From: a cyanobacterium PCC 7702
GTDB taxonomy: Bacteria; Cyanobacteriota; Cyanobacteriia; Cyanobacteriales; Nostocaceae
Direction: 5' to 3'
DNA: 37,429 nt
NCBI GenBank assembly: GCA_000332255.1
Contig: KB235926.1
Coordinates: forward strand, 235,224 to 272,652
Under the pieces are notes generated by a model. The model had not been told where the DNA came from and did no database searches. It was given only the letters and a program-made list of their open reading frames with translations. Positions 27,069 to 35,591 of this stretch are shown one piece after another (the stretch's first letter is position 1; each line of letters starts with the position of its first letter). The position numbers and the translations under genes were made by a program.

Positions 27069-27662
27069 TTATCTTTTACCCCCCGGGGTACGTCCTCCTT
27101 CATCGTTACTACCGCCGTGGGGATGAGAATTACCAGGATCGCAACCTTCTGCACCGTTACCGATACCTTGGTTACAATGGCGACGAATCCTTGCCCTTTC
27201 TACTTGTGTAGAATTAGACTCTTCTATTTGCGAGCTTTGATGAAACTGTGCTTGTTGCGTCTGTCTGACAGCGTACTGGGAGAAGATATCCGGAACTTCG
27301 CCCATGCTGACCAAGGCTTTATACAATAAAGCACAAACTTCAGCTCTGGTTGCAACTTTTTCCGGATTGAGTGTTTCTACATCGGGATAGTTGACAACAA
27401 TTCCTCGTTCTGTGAGCGCAGCGATCGCATTGCGGACATCATTGCGAATCATCCCGGCATCGGTATACGCTGCTAAAATCGCGTCTGGGGAACCACTAAC
27501 ATTGTAATCTAGTCCCTCAGCAAAGCCGAGCAATACTTCCAAGCGAGACATACTGGCGTTGGGACGAAACTCATTGCTAAAAGTTTTGAAAAAGCCCATT
27601 TGATAAGCCTGTTGAATGGCATTGTAAGCCCAAAAAGCTGTAGAAACATCCCTAAATGCCAT
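27069..27662 (-). CDS. C-terminal part of a frameshifted SLH-domain protein
   Basis: This frame carries the second and third S-layer-homology repeats of the protein begun at 29160 (RDVSTAFWAYNAIQQAY to RPNASMSRLEVLLGFAEGL, then YTDAGMIRNDVRNAIAALTERGI to NPEKVATRAEVCALLYKAL). A Gln-rich linker and a tail with CNQGIGNGAEGCDPGNS, ending HGGSNDEGGRTPGGKR, follow. In this frame the sequence reads back past the ATG at 27662 as AFKKIKVRPAM, joining the upstream protein once four bases are removed at 27693-27700. On its own it has no signal peptide and no Shine-Dalgarno site, so it is probably not a separate gene. Confidence 0.75.
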   Translation of the reverse strand: MAFRDVSTAFWAYNAIQQAYQMGFFKTFSNEFRPNASMSRLEVLLGFAEGLDYNVSGSPDAILAAYTDAGMIRNDVRNAIAALTERGIVVNYPDVETLNPEKVATRAEVCALLYKALVSMGEVPDIFSQYAVRQTQQAQFHQSSQIEESNSTQVERARIRRHCNQGIGNGAEGCDPGNSHPHGGSNDEGGRTPGGKR

Positions 27663-27684
27663 TGCCGGACGTACTTTTATTTTC

Positions 27685-29160
27685 TTAAAGGCCTGACTGA
27701 GCGATCATAGCCGCAAATTGAGCACGAGTTAGTTGCTCGTCAGGACGGAAACTTCCATCGGGAAAACCTTCAATAATTTGTAATGCTGCCAATTCAGCAA
27801 TAAAATCTTTAGCCCAGTGATTGTCATACACGTCGGAAAATTTCACCCTGATATCCCGAGCTACACCTACTTCTCGATAATTCATCATTAATTGACCGAC
27901 ATCGTAGGTAGAGCTATCGTCATCGTTAATTTCAGTTATTGATACCAAACTACCGGGACTAGCTTGCAAAGCTGGTGCAAGATCGGTGCTGTTAATGCTG
28001 ATAGAGCGATCGATTAGGGAAAACTCTCCTTTAGTAAAGGAGGTAGGATAAACACTGCTTGCAGCTACTGCTGGTAAACCTTGCACTTGAAATTGGCTGA
28101 ATTTAATTTCTCGAAGAACACTACTCGAAAGGAAGGTAACGCGCTGACCGTTAACTTGAGTAAAGTAGTCGTAGGTAGTAGCACCCGAGTCAATACGGCC
28201 ATCTAAGTTGGTATCAAGACCATAAACTGTGCGAATGACTTTATATTCTGCAGCATTTGCCGGCAAAATTAAGTTAACTATCGTATTTCCCGACAGGCAT
28301 TCAAATTCACTGTAACCAATAAAGCGGTTTTGCAAATCGTACAAGCGCACAACAATGCGATCGCCCGCTTTTAAACCTTTGATAAATTTTGCTTTGTGTT
28401 TGATCTTGTATTTGTAATCTCCCAAAAACCTTTCTTTCAGATAGCCCTGGCCACGCTTCGCCTTCACAGAAATACGAGTAATTACTTCTGAAATGCCGCC
28501 GGATGGTTGCAAGATAGCAAGGGTAAAACCAGGTTTTTTACCGATTGCTACCATACCATCAGCCCCACTCATCTGGGTAGTCCGCTCTATCCTTGCAGCA
28601 CCAACAGCACTTCTTCTGTAGGTACTGCGCTGTTGTACAGTTACAGTTTGGCGCTGCATCACCGTGCGACTGCTACTTAGCCGAGTTGCAGATTGTACTT
28701 TTGCCATCGTTGCGTTGACTATTTGGGTTGATTGTTCATCCAACTTGGCTAGCATTCCATCGCTATCGGTGCGATATACCCACATTTGGCTTTGAGAAGC
28801 AACCACAACTTGCCAACCAGGTACTAAAGCTGCAGAGCAAATCTCATTTCCTTTTAAACCCAAACAGCTATTTGGCCAAGTAACTCTTTCTGCTTTCACA
28901 ATGCGCAATGCAGAAGTTTCTATATTTGTGCGCTCTAGAATATCTTGCCAAATGGCATTTTTGACCGACTCTGGCAATACTGCTACTGCTGCTTGTGTAT
29001 CGTTGTTTTCATTATCCGCTAGTAACAGCGGTTGACTTGGGTGATTGGTGAGTTTGTATTCTGCTAACGCAGAAGTAATTGGCGACATTACTGTCACGCA
29101 AACAGCAGTCAAAACTACTTGACTTAGACAGGCAAGGTTTCTGGGATTTTTGTATTTCAT
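27685..29160 (-). CDS. SLH-domain exported protein, N-terminal part (frameshifted)
   Basis: This 491-residue exported protein has a signal peptide (about 1-34, ending TSALAEY). A region that includes LPESVKNAIWQDILERT and VTWPNSCLGLKGNEIC follows; this pattern recurs in many cyanobacterial secreted proteins. The middle is an unassigned beta-rich region, and the C-terminus carries one SLH repeat (YDNHWAKDFIAELAALQIIEGFPDG, RPDEQLTRAQFAAMIAQ). The frame stops right after this repeat because TCAG is duplicated (TCAGTCAG, minus strand of 27693-27700). Deleting one copy joins it to the frame at 27069 and gives the usual three SLH repeats. SLH repeats anchor proteins to cell-wall polymer. Either a real mutation or an assembly error. 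Confidence 0.82.
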   Translation of the reverse strand: MKYKNPRNLACLSQVVLTAVCVTVMSPITSALAEYKLTNHPSQPLLLADNENNDTQAAVAVLPESVKNAIWQDILERTNIETSALRIVKAERVTWPNSCLGLKGNEICSAALVPGWQVVVASQSQMWVYRTDSDGMLAKLDEQSTQIVNATMAKVQSATRLSSSRTVMQRQTVTVQQRSTYRRSAVGAARIERTTQMSGADGMVAIGKKPGFTLAILQPSGGISEVITRISVKAKRGQGYLKERFLGDYKYKIKHKAKFIKGLKAGDRIVVRLYDLQNRFIGYSEFECLSGNTIVNLILPANAAEYKVIRTVYGLDTNLDGRIDSGATTYDYFTQVNGQRVTFLSSSVLREIKFSQFQVQGLPAVAASSVYPTSFTKGEFSLIDRSISINSTDLAPALQASPGSLVSITEINDDDSSTYDVGQLMMNYREVGVARDIRVKFSDVYDNHWAKDFIAELAALQIIEGFPDGSFRPDEQLTRAQFAAMIAQSGL

Positions 29161-29416
29161 ATCACAATTTTTCCCCTGGCTAAAAATTAAACAGGTTTGG
29201 ATTCACTCCTACTTAATTAATCCCGCAGTACGGATGCTAATAACATAATTTTTAATACTTAACTAAAGCTTAACATCTAGAAAGATCGCCATTTTTTAAG
29301 TAATTATGTTGATTTAATATGTAAAATATAATACTTATTTGTTTTTTGAGAATATTTGCAGCGATCGCTCGTTGTATCTGTTTACCATGTAAATAAGTGC
29401 TTTACTAAACTTAATA

Positions 29417-30310
29417 ATGACTACAACTAACCAACAGTTACCAACACCAGATACGTTTGCAAAACTTTTTTGGACTTGGCGAGGCTACAAAATTCAGTAC
29501 GCCGTCACCGGTACTGGCAAACCTTTGGTTTTAGTACATGGTTTTGGCGCTTGTATCGGACACTGGCGAAAAAATATCCCTGTCTTAGCTGATGCTGGCT
29601 ATCGCGTATTTGCTCTCGACCTTTTAGGTTTTGGTGGTTCTGAGAAGGCACCGATTGATTACAGTGTACACGTGTGGGTAGAATTGCTGAAAGATTTCTT
29701 TTTAGAACACGTCTGTGAACCTGCAATATTTATAGGTAACTCTATTGGCGCTCTTTTAAGCTTGATTGTAGCAGCAGACTATCCAGAAATTGCTGCCGGT
29801 GCAGTGTTGATTAATCCTGCGGGAGGATTAAACCATCGTCCGCAGGAATTGAACTTGTCGCTGCGATTGGTAATGAAAGCTTTTAACAAGCTAGTTAGTC
29901 ATCCCCTCACCGGGACTTTCATTTTCAACCGCATTCGCCAAAAGCATCAGATTCGCCGCACTCTCTATCAAATTTATCGCCACCGTCAAGCTGTAACAGA
30001 TGAATTAATAGATATGCTTTATACTCCCTCGTGCGATCCGGGAGCACAAAAAGTGTTCGCATCTATTCTCACAGCAGCTCCGGGTCCCACTCCTGCGGAA
30101 ATACTGCCTAAAGTTCAATGTCCTTTATTGCTAATTTGGGGTGCTGACGATCCTTGGACACCCATTGCAGGAGCAAAGATTTACGAAGATGCTTATCAAG
30201 CAAAAGAAAATCTCAAAATTGTTCCTATTCCCAATGCTGGACATTGTCCCCACGACGAAGTACCGCAGGTAGTTAATACTGAAATTTTAAAGTGGTTAGC
30301 AAGTTTCTAG
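29417..30310 (+). CDS. Alpha/beta hydrolase
   Basis: This 297-residue soluble alpha/beta-hydrolase has the oxyanion motif LVHGFGACIGHWRKN, the nucleophile elbow GNSIGALLS (Ser in GNSIG), a catalytic acid in WGADDPWTP and a His in NAGHCPHDE. It resembles the chloroplast/cyanobacterial hydrolases near pheophytinase and haloalkane-dehalogenase-like enzymes, but the substrate cannot be read from sequence. There is no signal peptide. The ATG at 29417 is the only sensible start. It converges with the small PEP-CTERM gene. Confidence 0.87.
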   Translation: MTTTNQQLPTPDTFAKLFWTWRGYKIQYAVTGTGKPLVLVHGFGACIGHWRKNIPVLADAGYRVFALDLLGFGGSEKAPIDYSVHVWVELLKDFFLEHVCEPAIFIGNSIGALLSLIVAADYPEIAAGAVLINPAGGLNHRPQELNLSLRLVMKAFNKLVSHPLTGTFIFNRIRQKHQIRRTLYQIYRHRQAVTDELIDMLYTPSCDPGAQKVFASILTAAPGPTPAEILPKVQCPLLLIWGADDPWTPIAGAKIYEDAYQAKENLKIVPIPNAGHCPHDEVPQVVNTEILKWLASF

Positions 30311-30374
30311 AAAACCTTGGCTTTGGATATTGACGGTCTTGGTGTATCCTCAGTCCATCCTGTTTTTTAGCGGT

Positions 30375-30578
30375 CTATTGGCGAGATTTTTGTTTGAGTT
30401 TCACCGACAAACCGATCGCACCAGCAACTACTGTACCAGCAACGGTCATCGGTTCGGGAACGGATATGGCAGTTGTTTGCGTACTTTGTTTTTTTGGCGT
30501 CGGTTTGTTTGTGTTTCCAGGTGAGGCTATACTAACAAATAAAGTTAACAGCGTTACTATTACCACTGCTATTCCCAT
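30375..30578 (-). CDS. Small PEP-CTERM sorting-signal protein
   Basis: This 67-residue protein is made of almost nothing but targeting signals. A hydrophobic N-terminal segment (GIAVVIVTLLTLFVSIAS) is followed by about 20 polar residues (Asn, Thr, Lys, Gln). A PEP-CTERM motif follows (SVPEPMTVAGTVVAGAIGL), with the typical basic tail KLKQKSRQ. Such tails are recognised by exosortase-type enzymes and sorted to the surface. The ATG at 30578 has GGAAT about 10 bases upstream. The mature part would be only some 20-25 residues, very short for the family. It could be a remnant of a longer gene, but no stop codons or homology upstream suggest that. Confidence 0.7.
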   Translation of the reverse strand: MGIAVVIVTLLTLFVSIASPGNTNKPTPKKQSTQTTAISVPEPMTVAGTVVAGAIGLSVKLKQKSRQ

Positions 30579-30890
30579 AAACTTATTCCGATAAATGTGA
30601 TTTGTTTATCAGAATAACGCCGCAGTTATTTCCGTAATTTTACTACTATCAAGATTTACTAAAATTTGAAAATCTTCACAGTGCGGTTGTGGAAGCGATC
30701 GCCAGGAATAAGTAAATCAGACCAAACTCGGACAAAAATTGCCACCAAAAGCGATCGCTCCCCCCCCAACCCAATCTCAGCTCGGCTAGCTGTGCAATTA
30801 ACACCTATAACAGTACTGTTGTTCTACCAAAACAAGAATAGTATGATTAAGGACTGTGGCGCGCTGCCTTACAAGAATAAGCTTGCCAAT

Positions 30891-33809
30891 ATGTCAGAAA
30901 CTAAGTTAGCTGCATCTAGAAATGGCCATTTTTCCTCTTGCCATCACAACAACCAAAATACAATTCGCATTCGCGGAGCAAGACAGCATAACCTCAAAAA
31001 CATTAACTTAGATTTACCGCGCGATCGCCTGATTGTGTTCACGGGTGTTTCTGGCTCTGGTAAGTCTTCTTTAGCTTTTGATACTATCTTTGCTGAGGGA
31101 CAGCGCCGCTATGTAGAATCTCTCAGTGCTTACGCACGACAATTTTTAGGTCAAATGGACAAACCAGATGTAGACTCGATAGAAGGGTTGAGTCCAGCAA
31201 TTTCCATTGACCAAAAGTCAACTTCCCACAATCCCCGTTCTACGGTAGGAACAGTAACCGAAATTTACGACTATCTGCGCTTGCTGTTCGGACGAGCAGG
31301 CGAACCCCACTGTCCTATTTGCGATCGCTGCATTTCTCCACAAACCATCGATGAAATGGTAGATCGCATCATGGAACTTGGCGATCGTACCCGCTTTCAA
31401 ATTCTCGCACCCGTGGTGAGAGGCAAAAAAGGAACTCATAAAAAACTATTATCCAGTCTCGCTGCTGGTGGCTTTGTCCGCGCCCGTATCGATGGAGAGG
31501 TGCGGGAACTATCAGACGCCATTGAGTTAGATAAAAATGTTAACCACACGATTGAAGTAATTGTAGACCGTCTGGTCAAAAAAGACGGAATTCAAGAACG
31601 CTTGTTCGATTCCCTCGCCACTTGCTTGCAGTTATCGGAAGGAATAGCAGTAGTTTCATTGACACCAACCCCAGACAGCAACCAATCAACTGCTCAAGAA
31701 CAAGAATTAATATTTTCTGAAAATTTTGCTTGTCCGGAACACGGTGCAGTGATGGAAGAGTTATCGCCGCGATTGTTCTCGTTTAATTCTCCTTACGGTG
31801 CTTGTCCCCACTGTCACGGAATCGGCTCTTTGAGAAGATTTTCTGTAGAACTGATAGTACCCGATCCTCAAGCACCCGTGTATGCAGCGATCGCCCCTTG
31901 GTCAGAAAAGGAGAATTCGTATTATTTAGAATTACTTTACAATTTGGGACAAGCTTATGGATTTGAATTGCAGACACCTTGGAATCAACTAACAACAAAG
32001 CAGCAGGAACTGATTTTGCACGGAGAACAAGAAAAAGCAAATACAAACCCCCAAAGAACACAAAGACAGTTTCAAGGAGTAATCCCAATTTTACAAAGGC
32101 AATACGAAGGTGGTTCAGAACCGATCAAGCAAAAGTTAGAGCAGTACCTGATCGACCAACCCTGTCCGGTATGCGATGGAAAAAGATTAAAACCAGAAGC
32201 CTTGGCGGTACGATTGGGACAGTATCGAATTTTAGATTTAACAGCAGTATCCATCGCCGAATGCCGCGCAAGAATCGATAATTTAAAGTTAAGCGATCGC
32301 GCTTATCAAATTGCTGATTTAGTTCTAAGAGAGATCAAAACAAGACTGCAATTTTTATTAGATGTAGGATTAGACTATTTGACCCTAAATCGTCCGGCGA
32401 TGACGCTTTCAGGCGGTGAAGCACAGCGCATTCGCCTTGCAACCCAAATTGGCTCTGGTTTGACTGGAGTTCTATACGTTTTAGACGAACCAAGTATTGG
32501 ATTGCACCAACGAGATAACGGACGCTTGCTTCAAACTTTAATTAAGCTGCGCGATCTCGGCAATACCTTAATTGTAGTCGAGCACGATGAAGAAACCATT
32601 CGCGCTGCCGATCATATAGTTGATATTGGCCCCGGTGCAGGTATTCACGGCGGAAATATCATCGCTCAAGGAGATTTGCAAGCTTTACTAGAAGCTGAAG
32701 CATCCCTAACAGGTGCATACCTATCCGGAAAACGTGTCATTCCAACTCCCGCAAGCAGAAGAGAAGGAAATGGCTTGAGTTTAATTATTAAAAATGCCCG
32801 TCGCAATAATTTGAAGAATATAGATGTAGAAATACCCCTAGGCAAACTTGTCGCTGTCACCGGTGTTTCTGGTTCCGGTAAATCTACCCTCATTAATGAA
32901 TTACTTTATCCAGCACTGCAACACCACCTTTTTAAAAAGGTTCCTTTTCCTAAAGAAATAGATGGAATTAAAGGACTAAATGCCATCGATAAAGCAATTG
33001 TCATCGATCAATCCCCCATCGGTAGGACACCCCGCTCAAACCCAGCAACCTACACAGGTGTTTTCGACGTCATTCGCGATGTATTTTCTACAACCATTGA
33101 AGCAAAAGCCAGGGGTTACAAACCCGGACAATTTTCTTTCAACGTCAAAGGCGGACGCTGCGAAGCCTGTAGCGGACAAGGAGTAAATGTTATTGAAATG
33201 AATTTTCTCCCCAACGTTTACGTACAGTGCGAAGTCTGTAAAGGTGCAAGATATAACCGCGAAACTTTGCAGGTGAAATATAAAGGTAAATCGATCGCTG
33301 ATGTTCTCAACATGACTGTTGAGGAAGCTTTGGAATTGTTCCAACATATTCCCAAAGCCGTTACTCGTTTGCAAACTTTAGTAGATGTCGGGTTGGGTTA
33401 CATTCACTTGGGACAACCCGCAACCACCCTATCTGGTGGAGAAGCACAGCGAGTAAAACTAGCCACAGAATTATCTCGCCGCGCCACAGGAAAAACTCTT
33501 TATTTAATTGATGAACCCACAACAGGTTTATCTTTTTATGATGTTCATAAATTGCTAGATATACTGCAAAGATTGGTAGATAAAGGCAATTCTGTTTTGG
33601 TAATCGAACACAATTTAGATGTGATTCGCTGTGCTGATTGGGTAATAGATTTGGGACCAGAAGGTGGCGATAAAGGTGGAGAAGTAATCGCCGTAGGTAC
33701 GCCGGAAGAGGTAGCAGAAAATCCTCAGTCTTACACCGGACAATATTTGAAGCAGGTGTTGCAAAAGTACCCGCCAGCAGTGTTGACAAATAAAACTCAC
33801 ATGTATTAA
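30891..33809 (+). CDS. uvrA: Excinuclease ABC subunit A
   Basis: Damage-recognition ATPase of nucleotide excision repair, 972 residues. It has two ABC modules: Walker [15 protein letters not shown] (about 50) and [13 protein letters not shown] (about 657), and signature [15 protein letters not shown] and [15 protein letters not shown]. It also has CxxC zinc pairs (CPEHG with CPHCHG; CEAC with [10 protein letters not shown]) and the insertion domain with [15 protein letters not shown] placed the start at the ATG at 30891 (MSETKLAAS), followed by the conserved [14 protein letters not shown]. The frame stays open to a TTG at 30666 and has an ATG at 30843, but the extra residues look like non-coding sequence. 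Confidence 0.95.
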   Translation: MSETKLAASRNGHFSSCHHNNQNTIRIRGARQHNLKNINLDLPRDRLIVFTGVSGSGKSSLAFDTIFAEGQRRYVESLSAYARQFLGQMDKPDVDSIEGLSPAISIDQKSTSHNPRSTVGTVTEIYDYLRLLFGRAGEPHCPICDRCISPQTIDEMVDRIMELGDRTRFQILAPVVRGKKGTHKKLLSSLAAGGFVRARIDGEVRELSDAIELDKNVNHTIEVIVDRLVKKDGIQERLFDSLATCLQLSEGIAVVSLTPTPDSNQSTAQEQELIFSENFACPEHGAVMEELSPRLFSFNSPYGACPHCHGIGSLRRFSVELIVPDPQAPVYAAIAPWSEKENSYYLELLYNLGQAYGFELQTPWNQLTTKQQELILHGEQEKANTNPQRTQRQFQGVIPILQRQYEGGSEPIKQKLEQYLIDQPCPVCDGKRLKPEALAVRLGQYRILDLTAVSIAECRARIDNLKLSDRAYQIADLVLREIKTRLQFLLDVGLDYLTLNRPAMTLSGGEAQRIRLATQIGSGLTGVLYVLDEPSIGLHQRDNGRLLQTLIKLRDLGNTLIVVEHDEETIRAADHIVDIGPGAGIHGGNIIAQGDLQALLEAEASLTGAYLSGKRVIPTPASRREGNGLSLIIKNARRNNLKNIDVEIPLGKLVAVTGVSGSGKSTLINELLYPALQHHLFKKVPFPKEIDGIKGLNAIDKAIVIDQSPIGRTPRSNPATYTGVFDVIRDVFSTTIEAKARGYKPGQFSFNVKGGRCEACSGQGVNVIEMNFLPNVYVQCEVCKGARYNRETLQVKYKGKSIADVLNMTVEEALELFQHIPKAVTRLQTLVDVGLGYIHLGQPATTLSGGEAQRVKLATELSRRATGKTLYLIDEPTTGLSFYDVHKLLDILQRLVDKGNSVLVIEHNLDVIRCADWVIDLGPEGGDKGGEVIAVGTPEEVAENPQSYTGQYLKQVLQKYPPAVLTNKTHMY

Positions 33810-33902
33810 CTGGTACTTGCGGTTTTGCCCCACGCATTCAACAGCAAATCACAGCAAGCAGAAACGGCCTCATTAAGCTAGAGGAATTTGTAGTCGTACT
33901 TT

Positions 33903-35111
33903 TTACTGACGCGTATAGCGGTGTTTTACTCCGACGGGAAAATATTCTGGATCGCCAGTGGGAGCTAAAAATACTAATGGTGTTTGGTATTGAGAGGGAA
34001 CATAGTGAGCAAATTCACTGTTAAGACGTAACAATTGACTGAGTATTGAAGATGCTATAGCTTGTCTTTTGTCTTCGCTAGCTTCTTGTTTCGGTGCTAA
34101 TTCCACAACTATAGATAAAAATTTATTTCGATCTGCATCTTCTTTGACTTGCATTACGAACTTTCCGGTCACCCAATCTCTAATTTCGGGTTGTTCTAAT
34201 CCAACGCTGATATTTTCTGGATAGATATTGGCACCAAAATAAGAAACTGTAAAATGAGAACGTCCGAAAACGAAAACAAAAGGTAACTGGCGAATTCCTC
34301 TGTTACTGTAGCTGCGTAATTCTGCAAGGGGATCGAAACCCCATTGTGCTAAAAATTGCAGCATGGCATCGTAGGAAATTATTCCGCCAGTATCTAAAAT
34401 GTTATAGCGTACTAAGGGAATACCATTATCTCCAGAAAATATCAATGTGTTTTCTTTAACTTCAAAAAAGCGGCTAAGGGGATCGTATTGCAGGAGGGTG
34501 GGTAAACGGGATTCTCCAAATAAAGTCCGTGCTGCATCTGGATGAGCTGCCAAAAAACGACGAATGCAGATGCTTAGCGCGGTTTCATTTCCCAACACGC
34601 CAGCATCTGCTGTACCGTAGAGAGACGCACTGTCAAAACAAGGGTGTTGGAAACCTACTCTTTCACCAATAAGAGTTCGCCACTCTTCGCTAAAAACTTC
34701 TCCCGCCGTTACCAGTTTTATTTGATACCGCTGCCATTCTATACCTGTTGTGATACCTGTATCAATTACATCTTTAAGAAATGGGGGATATCCTAGCAAG
34801 ACAACTTGGTCAAAAGCTGTACCGAGTTCCCGTACTATACGGAGAATTTCTTGTTTGTTGTTACCTGGAGTGATAACAGTCACGGGATAACCTTTGCTAG
34901 CAAGATAGCGACAGCAATTTGTGGTGAATATTCCTCCTACCCAAGTTCCCAAGGTGAAGCAAATAACAGCGAGGGTACGTCTGGTGTCGGCAGCAAAGCT
35001 ATCGTAAAATATCTGCTCGAAGCGTGTTGTAATGTGCAATTCGTCTGTAAAAAAAACGGGGCCAAAATGTTGGTTTTCCCGTGGAACCAGAAGAAACAGC
35101 GATCGTGTCAC
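33903..35111 (-). CDS. Adenylate-forming enzyme (PaaK-like), C-terminal frame
   Basis: This carries most of a phenylacetate-CoA ligase-like (coenzyme F390 synthetase-like) enzyme that would activate a carboxylic acid as an acyl-adenylate. Seen in order: FTDELHITTRFEQIF, TLGTWVGGIFTTNCCRYL, ITPGNNKQEILRIVREL, KLVTAGEVFSEEWRTLIGE, SASLYGTADAGVLGNE, then LVRYNILDTGGIISYD and the C-terminal subdomain with VFGRSHFTVSYFGANIYPE. The nominal start at 35111 is artificial. The protein continues from the frame at 35412-34999 through a shift at a run of eight A (35049-35056, T on the coding strand). Removing one T joins PTFWPRFF to TDELHITT. The substrate is unknown. Confidence 0.85.
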   Translation of the reverse strand: MTRSLFLLVPRENQHFGPVFFTDELHITTRFEQIFYDSFAADTRRTLAVICFTLGTWVGGIFTTNCCRYLASKGYPVTVITPGNNKQEILRIVRELGTAFDQVVLLGYPPFLKDVIDTGITTGIEWQRYQIKLVTAGEVFSEEWRTLIGERVGFQHPCFDSASLYGTADAGVLGNETALSICIRRFLAAHPDAARTLFGESRLPTLLQYDPLSRFFEVKENTLIFSGDNGIPLVRYNILDTGGIISYDAMLQFLAQWGFDPLAELRSYSNRGIRQLPFVFVFGRSHFTVSYFGANIYPENISVGLEQPEIRDWVTGKFVMQVKEDADRNKFLSIVVELAPKQEASEDKRQAIASSILSQLLRLNSEFAHYVPSQYQTPLVFLAPTGDPEYFPVGVKHRYTRQ

Positions 35112-35412
35112 ACTTTTCCAATTGTCCGTAACGACACAAACTTGCCAGTGGGTAACGCAGTAAGTAGTTTTCCTTAGTCAGCAGCGGTAATGTCTGAAAA
35201 TCCTCAAACTTTTGGATCGCATCCAAAGCGATCGCATGTTCTGCTACAAAATTTTTGTATGCAGGTACACTATTAACAACATCACGAAATAATAACAAAA
35301 CTGCTGCTTCTGCTGGGGTTTGCAGATGTTCTTGCAATAGCTCGTCTAAGGAGGTGTTTAAAAAAGTTGTAAATGCATTAACTGCACGTTGTCGTTGCGA
35401 TTCAAACTTCAT
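34999..35412 (-). CDS. Adenylate-forming enzyme (PaaK-like), N-terminal frame
   Basis: This frame holds the true start of the PaaK-like protein: ATG at 35412 (MKFESQRQRAV), a helical N-terminus, PLLTKENYLLRYPL and the AMP-binding P-loop VSSGSTGKPTFWPR. It then runs through eight T on the coding strand into an out-of-frame tail (RRIAHYNTLRADILR) and stops at 34999. Real coding ends at about 35056. Together with the next frame the enzyme would have about 500 residues, normal for the family. Transcriptional slippage on the T run might still yield some full-length product. Confidence 0.8.
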   Translation of the reverse strand: MKFESQRQRAVNAFTTFLNTSLDELLQEHLQTPAEAAVLLLFRDVVNSVPAYKNFVAEHAIALDAIQKFEDFQTLPLLTKENYLLRYPLASLCRYGQLEKCDTIAVSSGSTGKPTFWPRFFYRRIAHYNTLRADILR

Positions 35413-35591
35413 AAACTTGGGAGTACAAAAATTAGCATACTGGCATTGGGTACGGAAGACTAATCTTTCTTACCATCCCTAATTATCAGTTTTCCTAGCC
35501 TGTTGTTGTGAAAGAATAAAGTTAAATTTCTGTAATTACGGCTGACAAAATTGTAGCTATTTAAAAAATACTTTCTGTTTCCTTCAGCACC

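Noticed and set aside
30666-30890. N-terminal extension of uvrA
   Set aside because: The extra 75 residues are low-quality sequence with HIP1 sites and a C-run, unlike known UvrA starts.
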